A DNA stretch of 48,696 nucleotides from Bacillota bacterium (GCA_012838955.1 DUOH01000039.1:1-48696), one strand, 5' to 3'; counted from the first letter of the stretch, positions 7,695 to 19,000 are shown. A program made the numbers and translations. Notes: generated by a model from the letters alone, not told the origin.

Positions 7695-7958
7695 TTAAAA
7701 TTGGTCAACTCGAGTATCTTTCGTAGTAGGCTCCCCACTGAACTCCCTGAGCGGACGGGCAGGGATAATCGTTGAAATGGCATGTTTATAAACTAATTCC
7801 GGTTTTCCATCAGCATCAATAATAACGGTGAAATTGTCAAATCCTTTGACAAGACCGCGTATTTGAAAACCGTTTACTAAATATAAAGTCACCGGAACAC
7901 TCTCTTTTCGAACTTGGTTCAAAAAGCCGTCCTGTAGATTTATTACTGGTTTGTTCAA
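7695..7958 (-). CDS. hfq: RNA chaperone Hfq
   Basis: 87 residues, TTG start at 7958 with GGAGGTG upstream. The Sm1 motif ([27 protein letters not shown]) and the Sm2 motif (YKHAISTI) are both intact. It forms a hexameric ring binding U-rich and A-rich RNA. Its position after miaA is the classical order. The tail is short and acidic/polar, as in Gram-positive Hfq. Confidence 0.96.
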   Translation of the reverse strand: MNKPVINLQDGFLNQVRKESVPVTLYLVNGFQIRGLVKGFDNFTVIIDADGKPELVYKHAISTIIPARPLREFSGEPTTKDTRVDQF

Positions 7959-7976
7959 AGTGTTTCACCTCCATAA

Positions 7977-8957
7977 TTATGATTGGGAAAAATTCCGAGA
8001 CTTTTTCTCTATTTCCTTATTCGACACTTGGTGGATTCTACCTTCAAGATATTTTAAGATTTTTTGGAAAGTCTCTTCCTCCCCTCCTTTTTGCAGAAGG
8101 AACCATTGCTCAACCGGTTCTCTCCGGAACCAAGTCAGTTGTCTCTTGGCATAATGGCGTGTTCTTTTCTTTAAAAGTGCCACGGCATCTTCCAAGCTGG
8201 AGTCTCCGGTCAACACCGGGATAAGTTCTTTATACCCTAATCCTTGCATGGATTGCAGTTCGGGCCCATATCCTTTTTCCAGCAATCCTTGGACTTCCTC
8301 CAACAACCCAGCAGTGAGCATTTTGTCGACCCGGAGTTCGATCCGTTTATATAATTCCTCCCGTTCTCTGGTTATACCAATATAAATGGTATTAGCGGGC
8401 AATTCTGAGGTCCTCGTCTTTTGCTGGTGGGAAAAAGGAATACCTGTCTTGATGTAAACTTCCAAGGCGCGCAGCACCCTTTTTAAGTCGTTGGGGTGTA
8501 TCTTTTCCGCGCTGATCGGATCAACCTTAGCCAACCATTGGTGGAGGGCTTGGTTTCCCTCAGCCGCCGCTTTTTGGCGCAGTTCGTCACGGAGATGCGG
8601 ATCGCCCGGCGGGTCCGGAAAGTCAAAACCACGGGTGACTGCTCTCACATATAAGCCGGTGCCACCGGATAAAAGCGCCGTCAAGTTTTTTTCTTGCAGT
8701 TCAGACAGTTTCCTTTGGTAGTGGGTCTGAAAGTCCGCTACGGTAAAGGCTTCATCCGGACTCACCAGGTCAATCAGGTGATGAGGGATGCCTTTCCGTT
8801 CGTCAAAGGAAGGTTTGGCGGTGCCAATATCCATTCCCTTGTAAATCTGCATTGAGTCGGCAGAGAGAATTTCTCCATTCAATTCGAGAGCCAACCGTAC
8901 CGCCAGGTCGGTCTTGCCCACAGCCGTGGGGCCAACCAGGATAATCAGGGGCGGCAA
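7977..8957 (-). CDS. miaA: tRNA dimethylallyltransferase MiaA
   Basis: 326 residues starting at the TTG at 8957. The binding site GGAGGTGA overlaps the mutL stop, so a GTG at 8966 inside that binding site is an unlikely start. The P-loop is GPTAVGKTDLA, followed by LSADSMQIYKGMDIGTAKP, the substrate-binding region. C-terminal motifs include GLGYKEL and RHYAKRQLTWFRRE. It adds the dimethylallyl group to N6 of A37 in tRNAs that read UNN codons. MiaB, also in this window, acts on the product. Confidence 0.96.
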   Translation of the reverse strand: MPPLIILVGPTAVGKTDLAVRLALELNGEILSADSMQIYKGMDIGTAKPSFDERKGIPHHLIDLVSPDEAFTVADFQTHYQRKLSELQEKNLTALLSGGTGLYVRAVTRGFDFPDPPGDPHLRDELRQKAAAEGNQALHQWLAKVDPISAEKIHPNDLKRVLRALEVYIKTGIPFSHQQKTRTSELPANTIYIGITREREELYKRIELRVDKMLTAGLLEEVQGLLEKGYGPELQSMQGLGYKELIPVLTGDSSLEDAVALLKKRTRHYAKRQLTWFRREPVEQWFLLQKGGEEETFQKILKYLEGRIHQVSNKEIEKKSRNFSQS

Positions 8958-8962
8958 AGGGG

Positions 8963-10819
8963 TCACCTCCGTTTAAAGATCCGCTCGATCTCTTCCTTGC
9001 TTAGGGAGACCATGGTTGGGCGCCCGTGGGGACAAGTCTGCGGCACCTCACTCTGCCATAAAGCAGTAAGTAAGGCCATTGCTTCTTCAGCAGTAATGGC
9101 GTCACCGGCTTTGATCGCCTGCTTGCAGGCGATCATCATTAAGGCCTCTTCCCGGGGAATACTCTTCTTGGCTTTTCCCGTTGCGGTCCATTCTAAAATA
9201 AAATCGGTCAGGATCTCTTGCCCTTTAGAAGCGGGCATCCCTTGCGGTACGGAACGCAGGAGTAAAGTCTGTGCTCCGAATTCTTCTATTTCAAAGCCGA
9301 GTTCCGCCAGGAGCTCTTTGTTCTCTAGAGCCATCGCGCACTGGTCGGCTGAGAATTCCAGTGTGATAGGGGTTAAGAGTAATTGAGCGGAATTGTGTTT
9401 TCCTTCACGTAGTTGATCATAGAGCACCCGTTCATGGGCGGCATGTTGATCAATGATTAATAGTCCGTCTTCTTCTTCCAGCAAGAGGTAGGTACGAAAT
9501 AGATTGAATACTTTCTGTTGACTGATCTCCTCCTGCGGTAAGCCTGGGGAAACAACTTGTTCTTCCCCAGATTGCCCTCTGTTTGGGCTAAGGCCGGTGG
9601 TGTCGGAGACATGAGTCAAGGTCATATGGTCCAAATAACCTGCGGGTAATTCCGTAACTTCGCGGGTTTTCGTTTCTTCCCGGATCAGTCCCGTCAGATC
9701 AAAGCTTCTTTCCCTGGCGACCGTGCCTTCAACCCAGAGCGGCATCTCCGGATGTATTTTAGGTTGGATGGTGTGGCTTATTCTGGAACCGGAGCCCGGC
9801 TCGAATCTGGTAACCCAAGGTGTATTAATCAGTTTATTCTGTAATTGATCGCTGATGATGTGGAGCACTCCCCGGTAAATCTCTTTTTCTTCTCTAAACT
9901 TCACCTCAAGTTTGCTGGGATGCACATTCACGTCCACCAAGTTCGGAGTTAATTCCAATTTGAGCAGGAGAAAGGGAAACCTGGCCACAGGAAGTAAAGT
10001 ACCGTATGCTTTTTCCGCAGCCGAAGAGATTAGTCTGGAACGAAAATAGCGTCCGTTTAAATAAAAGTACTGATGAATCCGGTTTGATTTAGCGATGGTC
10101 GGGCGACCCACAAAACCACTGATCCGCAGCGGCCCGTATTCGCCCTCCACCGGAATGAGTTCTTTGGTGATCGTGGGGTTGAAGATCTGACAAACCGCAG
10201 CATGAAGATTCTGTCCACCGATGGTATTAATCAACTCCATATCTTGATGACAGAGCCGGAAGGAGATCTCTGGATGTCCAAGAACCTGACTGGTGACGAC
10301 CTCCTTGGCTTGGTTCACCTCGGAAGGGATGGTCTTGAGAAATTTGGAGCGGGCTGGTGTATTGAAGAAGATCTCTTCCACCAGAATATTAGTGCCTCTG
10401 GGCATACCTTCCCGTTTGACGGATTTCACCTCTCCGCCGGTGACCGTAATCTTGGTTCCGGGTTTCTCCGTTGAGGTGGAGGTTTTAAGAGTCAGACGGG
10501 AAACTGCGGCAATACTGGGCAGAGCCTCTCCTCGGAAACCCAAGGTCCTGATGGCGGAGAGGTCTTCATAGTTCCTGATCTTGCTGGTAGCATGGGGTTC
10601 CAGGGCCAGCAAGGCATCGTCCTTCTCCATGCCCTCCCCGTCATCAATCACTTGGATCTTCGATCGGCCGCCATTGGTCAAGTAAATCTCGATCTTTTTG
10701 GCTCCGGCGTCAATGGCGTTTTCCACCAGTTCCTTGATGACTGAGGCCGGGCGTTCAATGACTTCACCGGCGGCGATTTGATTGACGGTTAACTCGTCTA
10801 AGAGCCGTACTTTTCCCAA
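8963..10819 (-). CDS. mutL: DNA mismatch repair protein MutL with endonuclease domain
   Basis: 618 residues, TTG at 10819 with CGGAGG upstream. The N-terminal GHKL ATPase has ELVENAIDAGA, DDGEGM and LGFRGEALPSIA. After a variable linker (about 335-425) the C-terminal dimerisation/endonuclease domain holds DQHAAHE, ACKQAIKAGD and CPHGRP, the metal-binding motifs of nicking MutL proteins. The final Glu of the DQHA(X)2E(X)4E motif is Asp here, a conservative change. This fits a methyl-independent mismatch repair system with no MutH. It starts 16 bases after the mutS stop. Confidence 0.97.
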   Translation of the reverse strand: MGKVRLLDELTVNQIAAGEVIERPASVIKELVENAIDAGAKKIEIYLTNGGRSKIQVIDDGEGMEKDDALLALEPHATSKIRNYEDLSAIRTLGFRGEALPSIAAVSRLTLKTSTSTEKPGTKITVTGGEVKSVKREGMPRGTNILVEEIFFNTPARSKFLKTIPSEVNQAKEVVTSQVLGHPEISFRLCHQDMELINTIGGQNLHAAVCQIFNPTITKELIPVEGEYGPLRISGFVGRPTIAKSNRIHQYFYLNGRYFRSRLISSAAEKAYGTLLPVARFPFLLLKLELTPNLVDVNVHPSKLEVKFREEKEIYRGVLHIISDQLQNKLINTPWVTRFEPGSGSRISHTIQPKIHPEMPLWVEGTVARERSFDLTGLIREETKTREVTELPAGYLDHMTLTHVSDTTGLSPNRGQSGEEQVVSPGLPQEEISQQKVFNLFRTYLLLEEEDGLLIIDQHAAHERVLYDQLREGKHNSAQLLLTPITLEFSADQCAMALENKELLAELGFEIEEFGAQTLLLRSVPQGMPASKGQEILTDFILEWTATGKAKKSIPREEALMMIACKQAIKAGDAITAEEAMALLTALWQSEVPQTCPHGRPTMVSLSKEEIERIFKRR

Positions 10820-10834
10820 AGTAAGTTCCTCCGT

Positions 10835-13468
10835 TTATGCTTCTTTTTGCGCTTGATCGCAGGAAAGCTTCTTGATCTTCTCCTGCCATCTGTATAACAA
10901 GTCCAAGGCTTCCCTGGGAGTCATTTCGTCCAATTTTAAGTTTAAAAACTTCTTGTAGAGGGATTCTTCTTCTGATAGAAAGAGAGGCAGCTGGACCAGT
11001 CTGTTTCTCTTCTCCGCCGCTCGTTTAGAGCGTTCTTTCAATCCTTTCTCCTCCAACTCACGAAGGATTTCATTTGCTCTTTGTAATACCTCTTCCGGTA
11101 GTCCGGCCAGGCGGGCGACTTCAATCCCGTAACTTTCGTCACTGCCGCCGGCAATAATTTTTCGTAAAAAAATGATACGGTCTCCGTCCCGGGCCACTGC
11201 GATGTTCAGGTTTTCCACGCCTGGCAAGTGTTCTTCCAAGACGGTTAGTTCATGATAGTGTGTGGCAAAAAGGGTCCGGGCGCCGATCTTCTCAGGATTC
11301 CAGAGATACTCCAAGACAGCCCAGGCTATGCTCAGACCGTCAAAGGTACTGGTGCCTCTTCCTATTTCATCCAGGATTAACAGACTATCATTGGTCGCGT
11401 GGTTCAAAATGTTGGAGAGCTCATTCATCTCCACCATGAAAGTGCTCTGCCCCCCGGCCAGGTCATCCGCTGCCCCCACCCGGGTAAAGATCCGATCGAC
11501 CAAGGCAATCTCAGCCTGATCAGCAGGAACAAAGGAGCCGATCTGAGCCATCAGGACGATGAGGGCCAGTTGCCGCATGTAAGTGGATTTACCGGCCATA
11601 TTGGGACCGGTGATGATCTGTAAACGATGATTTTGTGCATCAATAAAACTGTCATTCGGCACGAATTCTCCGGGCGGCAATACCTTTTCCACCACCGGGT
11701 GCCGTCCGGCAATAATCTTGATTGTCTTATCCGCCTTTGTGGTGAGCCGGGGGCGGACATAGCGGTTTTTCACCGCCACCTCGGCTAAGCTTGAGAAGAA
11801 ATCAAGCTCCGCCAAGACTTCTGCAGTTTTAGTCATCTCCGGTAGTTTATCTAAAACCTGCTCACGCAGTTCTATAAACAATTGATATTCCAAGGCCGTA
11901 CGCTTTTCTTCCGCGCCCAGAATTCGTTCTTCATACTCTTTTAATTCCGGAGTAATATACCGTTCCGCATTGGCCAGAGTCTGTTTTCTGATGTATGAAG
12001 CAGGCACTGCGCTTAGGTTAGCTTTGGTTACTTCCAGGTAATAACCGAAGACCTGATTGAACCCGATTTTTAAAGATTTGATTCCTGTGGCTTCCCTCTC
12101 CTTCTGTTCCAGCTCGGCTAGGTAATTCTTACCTTCCCTGGCCACTGTAATCAGTTGATCCAGTTCCTGGTGGTATCCTTCACGGAAAATATTACCTTCT
12201 TTGATGGTGACGGGGGCATCATCTTGGATTGCTCTTAGTAATAAAGTACAAAGCTCCGGTAAGGTATGGATCGCACCTGCCAGGTCAGCCAGTTCAGCGC
12301 AGTCATCCTTGCTGAGCAGATCTTTTATCTCCGGTAGGAGTTGTAAGGTTCTACCTAAGGTCAACAGCTCCCGGGGATTGACGGAACCGCAGGATAATCT
12401 GGCCAATAATCTCTGCAAATCACAGGTCTTCTTCAGCAGTTGTCGGCAGGCGGTTCGTAACTGATGGTCAACGAAGAAGGCGTTCACTTTCTTCTGCCGC
12501 TCCTCAATCTCGGTCAGTCGTCGTAGAGGTTGTTCGATTCTCTTCTTCAGCAGTCTGCCTCCCATGGCGGTAACTGTGGCATCCAGCACCCACAAGAGCG
12601 AACCATATGCTTTGTTATCCCGTAGGGTACGGACTAGTTCCAGATTCCTGCGGGTGAACAGATCAAGGTTCATATAATCCCCCAGGTGGTAGGTGGAGAG
12701 AGTGGTGATATGCGGCAATTGACTCTTTTGGGTCTGGTTGAAATACTCCAAAAGCGCTCCGGCGGCGCTAACCGCTGCTTCCAAATGTTGACACCCGAAG
12801 CCTTCTAAGGACGTGACCTGGTAATGATCGAGCAAGACTTGTCTGGCCCTTTCCGGGGAAAAATCCCGGTCCGGCCGGGTGGTAATGGGGATGAAGAATC
12901 GATCATGAATCCAGGACAATCTCGTGTTCAAGCACTCCGGTACTAATAATTCTTTAGGCTGCCAATGGTATATTTCATTAACGAGTATGGTCTCGGTGTG
13001 GGCTGGAAATTGCGTTACTGTGAATTCACCGGTGGAGAGATCCGAGACGGCCAAACCGAAAGCGCCATCTAGTAAGGAGACTGACAAAAGGTAGTTATTA
13101 TCCTTCTCCTCCAACATTTGTTCGTCGATTAGGGTGCCGGGGGTGATTACTTTGATCACTTCCCGTTTCACTAAGCCTTTGGCTTTGGCCGGATCCTCAA
13201 CCTGTTCGCAGATGGCTACCTTGTATCCTTTATTAATCAACCGGGAGATATACGAATCGGCGGAGTGCGCCGGTATCCCGCACATAGGAATCCGTTCACC
13301 TTTTCCAGCTTCTCTCGAGGTCAAGACGATCTCCAATACTTCCGAGGCGATCTTCGCGTCCTCCAGAAACATTTCATAGAAATCACCCAAGCGAAATAAG
13401 AGGATTTCTTCCTTATATTGGTCTTTAATTGTTTTATACTGCCGAAGCATGGGAGTTTCTTGCTTCAA
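10835..13468 (-). CDS. mutS: DNA mismatch recognition protein MutS
   Basis: About 877 residues. The N-terminal mismatch-binding domain starts TPMLRQYKTIKDQY and holds the Phe-X-Glu wedge in GDFYEMF. The ATPase core has the Walker A TGPNMAGKSTYMRQ, Walker B LLILDEIGRGTSTFDG and the ATHYHEL switch. The start is uncertain: the TTG at 13468 gives the usual MutS N-terminus and has GGTGAAG upstream; a GTG at 13477 and TTGs further up (to 13495) are also open. First gene of the mutS-mutL-miaA-hfq run. Confidence 0.97.
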   Translation of the reverse strand: MKQETPMLRQYKTIKDQYKEEILLFRLGDFYEMFLEDAKIASEVLEIVLTSREAGKGERIPMCGIPAHSADSYISRLINKGYKVAICEQVEDPAKAKGLVKREVIKVITPGTLIDEQMLEEKDNNYLLSVSLLDGAFGLAVSDLSTGEFTVTQFPAHTETILVNEIYHWQPKELLVPECLNTRLSWIHDRFFIPITTRPDRDFSPERARQVLLDHYQVTSLEGFGCQHLEAAVSAAGALLEYFNQTQKSQLPHITTLSTYHLGDYMNLDLFTRRNLELVRTLRDNKAYGSLLWVLDATVTAMGGRLLKKRIEQPLRRLTEIEERQKKVNAFFVDHQLRTACRQLLKKTCDLQRLLARLSCGSVNPRELLTLGRTLQLLPEIKDLLSKDDCAELADLAGAIHTLPELCTLLLRAIQDDAPVTIKEGNIFREGYHQELDQLITVAREGKNYLAELEQKEREATGIKSLKIGFNQVFGYYLEVTKANLSAVPASYIRKQTLANAERYITPELKEYEERILGAEEKRTALEYQLFIELREQVLDKLPEMTKTAEVLAELDFFSSLAEVAVKNRYVRPRLTTKADKTIKIIAGRHPVVEKVLPPGEFVPNDSFIDAQNHRLQIITGPNMAGKSTYMRQLALIVLMAQIGSFVPADQAEIALVDRIFTRVGAADDLAGGQSTFMVEMNELSNILNHATNDSLLILDEIGRGTSTFDGLSIAWAVLEYLWNPEKIGARTLFATHYHELTVLEEHLPGVENLNIAVARDGDRIIFLRKIIAGGSDESYGIEVARLAGLPEEVLQRANEILRELEEKGLKERSKRAAEKRNRLVQLPLFLSEEESLYKKFLNLKLDEMTPREALDLLYRWQEKIKKLSCDQAQKEA

Positions 13469-13626
13469 GGTCTTCACCGCCAATATTTTACACAAATATT
13501 TGAATTTTTATCCGTTTATTGCCAGCCGGAGGGTATTCTCCTTTTCCAACTGCAACTTTACTTAGCGGACATAGACCATTCCGTACCGGTATGTTCACGA
13601 GTAATTCGGAACTTTTTTAAAACAGG

Positions 13627-15000
13627 CTATTCCACTATCCTTCCTTTGAGCGTATAGGTGAGTCCTTCTTTGATGTATACGGTGATTTCTTTACCGATTA
13701 AGTCCTCCGCCCGCTTGATCCGTGAGTGGGTTGTTGGGTCAAAGAGCACCAGTTTGTTGCCACGGGTACGGCCGCTGTAAATCTCCGGCCGCTTTTCGCT
13801 GGCGCCTTCCACCAAGATCTTTTCTACTTTACCTACCTGGCGAAGGTTGGAAGCCTTGGCTAGGCTGTTAGTCACTTCAATCAACCTATGTAAGCGTTCC
13901 ATCTTCACTTCTTCCTCTACTTGACCGGGTAAAGAGGCGGCTTTGGTTCCGGCCCGGGGGGAATAAGCGAAAGTGAAGGCGCCGTCGTAACCCACCTCCT
14001 GCACCAGGCTGAGGGTGTCCATAAAGTCTGCTTCTTCTTCCCCGGGAAACCCAACAATCAAATCGGTGGTGATTATGATTTCCGGGATGGCCGCTCGTAA
14101 TTTCCGGATCAGATTTAGGTAATGCTCACGTGTGTATTTCCTGTTCATGGCGGTCAGGATCTTGTCGCTGCCTGCCTGAACAGGAAGGTGGATATGCTCA
14201 CAGATCTTCTCTCCCTCCGCCATTTCTTGGATGAGCTTATCCGATAGGTCTTTCGGATGAGAGGTTTGAAAACGAATCCTCGATATACCGTCAATTTTGT
14301 TAATTTTGGCCAGCAGATCGGGGAAGTCCATGCTTTTCGCGGGCGGAAAGTCTAGTCCGTAACTGTTGACATTTTGTCCAAGAAGTGTGACTTCTTTTAC
14401 TCCTTCTTTCGCCAGACGCTCGACCTCAGCCAGGATTTTTTCCGGTCGTCGACTCTTCTCCCTGCCCCGGACATAAGGGACTATACAGTATGTACAAAAG
14501 TTATTACAACCATAGATAATGTTAACCCAGGCTTGATAGGGGTTGTCTCTTCTGGCCGGCAGGTCTTCGGCTCTTTCTCCTTCTGCCCAAACCTCAAAGA
14601 GACGTCCTACTCCAGTCTGCTTGATCTCTTGAATCAGCTCCGGGAGCCGATGTAGATTATGTGTACCGAAGACCAGGTCTATATAGGGGAATTTATCCCG
14701 GATCCGTTCCTGTTGCTCAGCTTGTTGCGCCATACACCCGCAGACGCCGATGATGGTCTCCGGCCGCTGATCTTTGATGGGCTTTAAATTTCCCAAGTGC
14801 CCGTAGAGGCGATTTTCCGCATTCTCCCGTACACAACAGGTGTTGAGGAGGATGAGATCAGCCTCTTCCGGAGCGGAGGCCCGTTCATAGCCGCTCTGCT
14901 CTAAAAGCCCGGACATAACCTCGGAATCATGAACATTCATTTGACAACCGAAAGTTTGAATAAAATACTTCTCTGTGCGCGTGTGCTTTCTGCAATTCAC
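13627..15000 (-). CDS. miaB: tRNA-2-methylthio-N6-dimethylallyladenosine synthase MiaB
   Basis: About 457 residues. UPF0004 N-terminal domain with three cluster Cys (TFGCQMN, NTCCVRENA, GVCGCMAQQ). Radical-SAM CxxxCxxC in GCNNFCTYC, then a C-terminal TRAM domain (VGKVEKILVEG to the end). It carries two 4Fe-4S clusters and methylthiolates i6A37 made by MiaA. A GTG at 15000 has GAGGTG nine bases upstream; a GTG at 15012 is open but is part of that binding site. Confidence 0.96.
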   Translation of the reverse strand: MNCRKHTRTEKYFIQTFGCQMNVHDSEVMSGLLEQSGYERASAPEEADLILLNTCCVRENAENRLYGHLGNLKPIKDQRPETIIGVCGCMAQQAEQQERIRDKFPYIDLVFGTHNLHRLPELIQEIKQTGVGRLFEVWAEGERAEDLPARRDNPYQAWVNIIYGCNNFCTYCIVPYVRGREKSRRPEKILAEVERLAKEGVKEVTLLGQNVNSYGLDFPPAKSMDFPDLLAKINKIDGISRIRFQTSHPKDLSDKLIQEMAEGEKICEHIHLPVQAGSDKILTAMNRKYTREHYLNLIRKLRAAIPEIIITTDLIVGFPGEEEADFMDTLSLVQEVGYDGAFTFAYSPRAGTKAASLPGQVEEEVKMERLHRLIEVTNSLAKASNLRQVGKVEKILVEGASEKRPEIYSGRTRGNKLVLFDPTTHSRIKRAEDLIGKEITVYIKEGLTYTLKGRIVE

Positions 15001-15048
15001 CTGGAAAGACACCTCATTTACAGCATTTTCAAAGTGGACAGCAGTGAA

Positions 15049-15076
15049 GGTATAATGTAGTGGCTCCTGATGTCAA
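15049..15076 (-). promoter_or_regulatory. Possible miaB promoter
   Basis: TTGACA (15076-15071) and TATACC (15054-15049) are 16 bases apart on the minus strand. The -35 is consensus; the -10 is four of six. It begins in the last bases around the ftsY stop and precedes miaB by about 40 bases. Confidence 0.4.
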
Positions 15077-15080
15077 AGGC

Positions 15081-15992
15081 CTAAGAGAAGAGCGCCTCGA
15101 CAAATTCTTCCGCTACAAAAGGTCTGAGGTCCCCCAGCCCTTCGCCAACGCCCACCCAAACAAGGGGCAAACCCAGTTGGGCGCTGATGGCCAGAGTGAT
15201 ACCGCCCTTGGCTGTTCCATCCAGTTTCGTCAGGATAATACCGTCCACTCCGACCGCTTCCTGGAAGGTTTTTGCTTGCGCCAGGGCGTTCTGACCGGTA
15301 GTGGCATCCAGAACCAGTAGGTTTACGAGGTTTCTGCTACCAAGGTTTTGGTGGACGATCCGATGGACTTTTTTCAATTCGGACATCAAGTTTACTTTGG
15401 TGTGTAATCGTCCAGCCGTATCGATGATTACCACATCCGTGCGGCGGGCGTTCGCCGCCGCCATGCCGTCAAAGACTACTGCCCCGGGATCGGCCCCCTC
15501 TTGGTGGTGGATCACATCGATCTGCAATCTCTCCCCCCAGACTTTCAACTGGTCAATGGCGCCGGCGCGGAAGGTATCTCCCGCCACTAAAAGACCGGAC
15601 TTACCTTCTTGTTGATAGAAATCAGCTAGTTTAGCAATGGAAGTGGTCTTCCCCACTCCATTGACGCCAACAACCAAAATTGCCAAAGGAGCCTCTTTTA
15701 ATGCTGCGGGAGGCGGAACGGAGAGGATTTCAATGATGATCTCTTTCAAGTATTCCATAATACCCGCTGTGGATTGAGGCTTTTCCTTCTTGACCCGCTC
15801 TTGTAACTTCTCAATGAGTAGAGTTGCCGTGTCGATTCCTACATCCGCCGAGACTAATACTTCTTCCAATTCTTCATATAACTCCGGACTGATTTGTTGA
15901 TGAAAAGAAAGCACATCTTCCAGACTACCGATGAACCTCTCTTTCGTCTTGGCCAGCCCGGCTTTTAGTCTGCTGAAAATTCCTGCTCCCAT
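15081..15992 (-). CDS. ftsY: Signal recognition particle receptor FtsY
   Basis: 303 residues from the ATG at 15992 (GGAGG five bases upstream); the ATG at 16004 sits just before that binding site. The four-helix N domain (about 10-90) is followed by the G domain with G1 GVNGVGKTT, the DTFRAGA insertion, G3 DTAGR, G4 TKLDGTAKGG and the final GVGEGLGDLRPF. No long acidic A domain is present, as in most Bacillota. It docks SRP-ribosome complexes at the membrane. It lies directly after smc, the common smc-ftsY order; ffh is not in the window. Confidence 0.97.
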   Translation of the reverse strand: MGAGIFSRLKAGLAKTKERFIGSLEDVLSFHQQISPELYEELEEVLVSADVGIDTATLLIEKLQERVKKEKPQSTAGIMEYLKEIIIEILSVPPPAALKEAPLAILVVGVNGVGKTTSIAKLADFYQQEGKSGLLVAGDTFRAGAIDQLKVWGERLQIDVIHHQEGADPGAVVFDGMAAANARRTDVVIIDTAGRLHTKVNLMSELKKVHRIVHQNLGSRNLVNLLVLDATTGQNALAQAKTFQEAVGVDGIILTKLDGTAKGGITLAISAQLGLPLVWVGVGEGLGDLRPFVAEEFVEALFS

Positions 15993-16010
15993 TACTACCT
16001 CCATTAAGTC

Positions 16011-19000
16011 TTAGCTTACCGCTTTTTTCAGATCAAGAGAAATCAATTTGGAAACACCTTTTTCCTCCATGGTCACTCCATATAACGTCCCGACCATCTC
16101 CATTGTTCCCCTTCTGTGTGTAATTACTATGAATTGCAGTTCGTTACTGAACATCTGCAGTAGATCGGAGAACCGTTTGACATTAGCGTCATCCAGGGTA
16201 GCGTCGATCTCGTCCAGCAGGCAGAAGGGGGCCGGCTTTACCTTGAGGATGGCAAATAAGAGTGAGATGGCGGTCATCGCTCTTTCCCCCCCGGAGAGCA
16301 ATGAAAGAGTCTGCAGACGCTTTCCGGGCGGTTGCGCCAAAATCTCAATTCCGGATTCCAACGGGTTATCTTCATCCAGAAGTTTGATATCGGCCTTTCC
16401 GCCGGAGAAAAGCTGCTCGAAGAGGGTGATGAATTCTTTCCTTATCTCCTCGAAGGTTTCAACAAACCGCTTTTTGATGGTCTTTTCAATCTCCATGATT
16501 ACTTTCTCCAAAGAGGCCTTGGCGGAGACTAGATCATCATATTGCTTACTAAGGAAGGACTCTCTCTCTTTTTGCTTTTCATAGTCCTCTATGGCCTGGA
16601 GGTTGACGGGTTCCATCTCCTTGAGCCTGCGTTTTAATTGTTCTATTTCTTTCTTGGCGTTGTCGGGCAGTGGATAATCCGGGTAAACCCCTGTTTGCCA
16701 AGTTTCCCCGTACACCTCGACTAAGTGGGCCTCGATCTTTTCCTGTTCTGCACGGAGCCTGTTGGTTTGTAATTCGAGACGGTGGAGTTCGGCAGTGCGG
16801 GTTCCGCTCAGGCGCCGGATATTCCTTAGTTTCTCTTCTTGCTCAGCAGATTCGTTCAGGTGCGCCTGCCATTTTTCCTTCACTGTTTCCAATTCTTTCT
16901 CCAAGTCCGTCTTTTTGGCCTCACTCACCTCAATGGTCTGCTGCAAAGTTGTTTTTTCCGCCTGCAAACGAGAGATCTCTGCTTCGATCTGGGCCAGTTC
17001 GTTTTGGCGTTTCTCTGTTTCCTTGGTTAGATTCAGTTGAATCAGATCCTGGTCTTTGAGATACTCCGCTTTCCCCATCCATTCCTGCTGGATTCCTGCT
17101 AGTTTAGAGGATAGGGTGGAGAGTTCCCGCAGGTGTTTCTCTTTCTCCGTGAGGAGGTTATTTTCTTCCGCTTCCAAATCTTTGAGGCCAATATTCCGGA
17201 GATCGATGGCTGCTTCCGCTTGGGCAAGCAGCTCTTTTAGATCACTGATGCTGGTCTGTTGCGCCAAGATCTCGCTTTTTATCTTCTCCAGCCCGTCTGC
17301 AAACTGCTTTTGTTGGGCGAGAAGCCGCTCCTCGTTGTTCTTGATCAGCTCTGCCTCCTTACGGAGTGAGTTAACGGCAAAACCAGCCTCTTGCCGCTCG
17401 GCTTTGATCTGCTCCAAAGTCGTGGTTAAAGCGGACAATTTCTCCTGTAGCTTCTTTTCTTCCTGTAGGCCCCGATCCATAAAGGCCAGGAGATCTTGCT
17501 TTTTTTTCTGTAATTCGCTGATGTCCCTCTTTCTGACTAGAGGACCGCTCTGTTTACGCTCCGTCTTTCCACCGGTAATGGCCCCACCCGGAGAGACCAG
17601 ATCACCGTCGAGGGTGACCAGGCGAAATCTTTTCCCCGTTTTTTGGGTGACCGCAACGGCGGCTGATAAATCCGGAGCGATGATCGTATTACCTAGTAGA
17701 TGATAGACGACAGCTTGGTACTTCCGGTCGTAACGAACAGCGTCCGTTGCTGGTTTGCAGCCATGCTGCGCTAATATGTTCCGCACCCCGTCGAGGCGAT
17801 CCGGGGGCTGCTCAATTAGGTTTAAAGGTAAGAAAGTGGCTCTCCCTTGAGAATGTCGTTTTAAAAAATCAATCGCCGCGCGGGCGTACCGGTCGTGGGA
17901 GATAACCAGGTTTTGCAGAGCTGAGCCCAAGGCAGTTTCGAGCGCGATTTCCTTGCCGTATTCAACCTGGATCAAGTCGGCGACCACCCCATGGATCTCC
18001 TCATGAAAGGGCTCCCTGGTGGCTTTGAGCAGAGCTTTAACACCTTGAAAATAGCCTCCATGGTTCTTCTCCAGTTCTTCCAGGAGGGCAATTTTTGACT
18101 CTACTCCCCGTAATCGATTGCGGATCTCTTGGTTCTTCTCTTCTTGATTGGCCAGATAGGCACGGTTCTTTTGCAGTTCGTCCGTAACCTCTGCTTCTTG
18201 TCTCGCCAGGGCGGAGAGGTGATCGTTGATGGCGGTAATCTCAGACTTAATTTTTTCGGCATTTGCTTTTACTTCCGTTAATTCTTTTTGGCAGAGATCC
18301 AACTGGTCCTCTAATTCGAGAGCCCGCTCTTTCTTGTAGTCATTCTGGAGGTTACTTTCATTTACCCCTTGTTTCAGAGTAGAGAGTCTCTCCAGCTCCT
18401 GGGCAAGACCGGCTTTTTCTTCAGCCAGATGGAGACGGATCTCCGCCAAGCGAGTCTCAAAAGCGGAGATTTTTTCTTCCAAAGCCCGGATTTCTGTGGA
18501 AAAACGTTCTTTTTGTTCATTGATTTCTCCCGCTTGTCGACGTAATTCCGCTTTTTTATTCTCCAATTCCAAAAAGCGTGTTCTCTGTTGAGCCAGGAAC
18601 TCCTCTGTCTCTTTTTTGCGCTCTTTGAGGAAACGGTCTCTTTCGTTATAGAGTTTCAGCTCGCCCAGAGCCCGTTCTTTCTGTGTAGCCTGACTCAGCA
18701 AGAGTTTTTGTTTGGCCTCTGTTTCTTCTTCCAAGGCGCCGATTTGTTGTTTTAAGGTAATTACTTCCGCTTCGATCTTCTCTTCTTCCCTCTGCAGGCC
18801 GGTTAATTTCTCTTCGGTTTCTTGCTTTTCCTGCTCCAATCCGGACAAGGCTTCTGCAATCCGGGTCAGCTCGGTATGGTAATAATTAACTTCCAGTCCT
18901 TTGAGTTCTTTTTGAATTCTCAAGTAAACCTTGGCTTCTTCCGCCTGGCGGGAAAGGGGAAGCATCTGGGTACGCAATTCCTGCAAGATATCTTCGATCC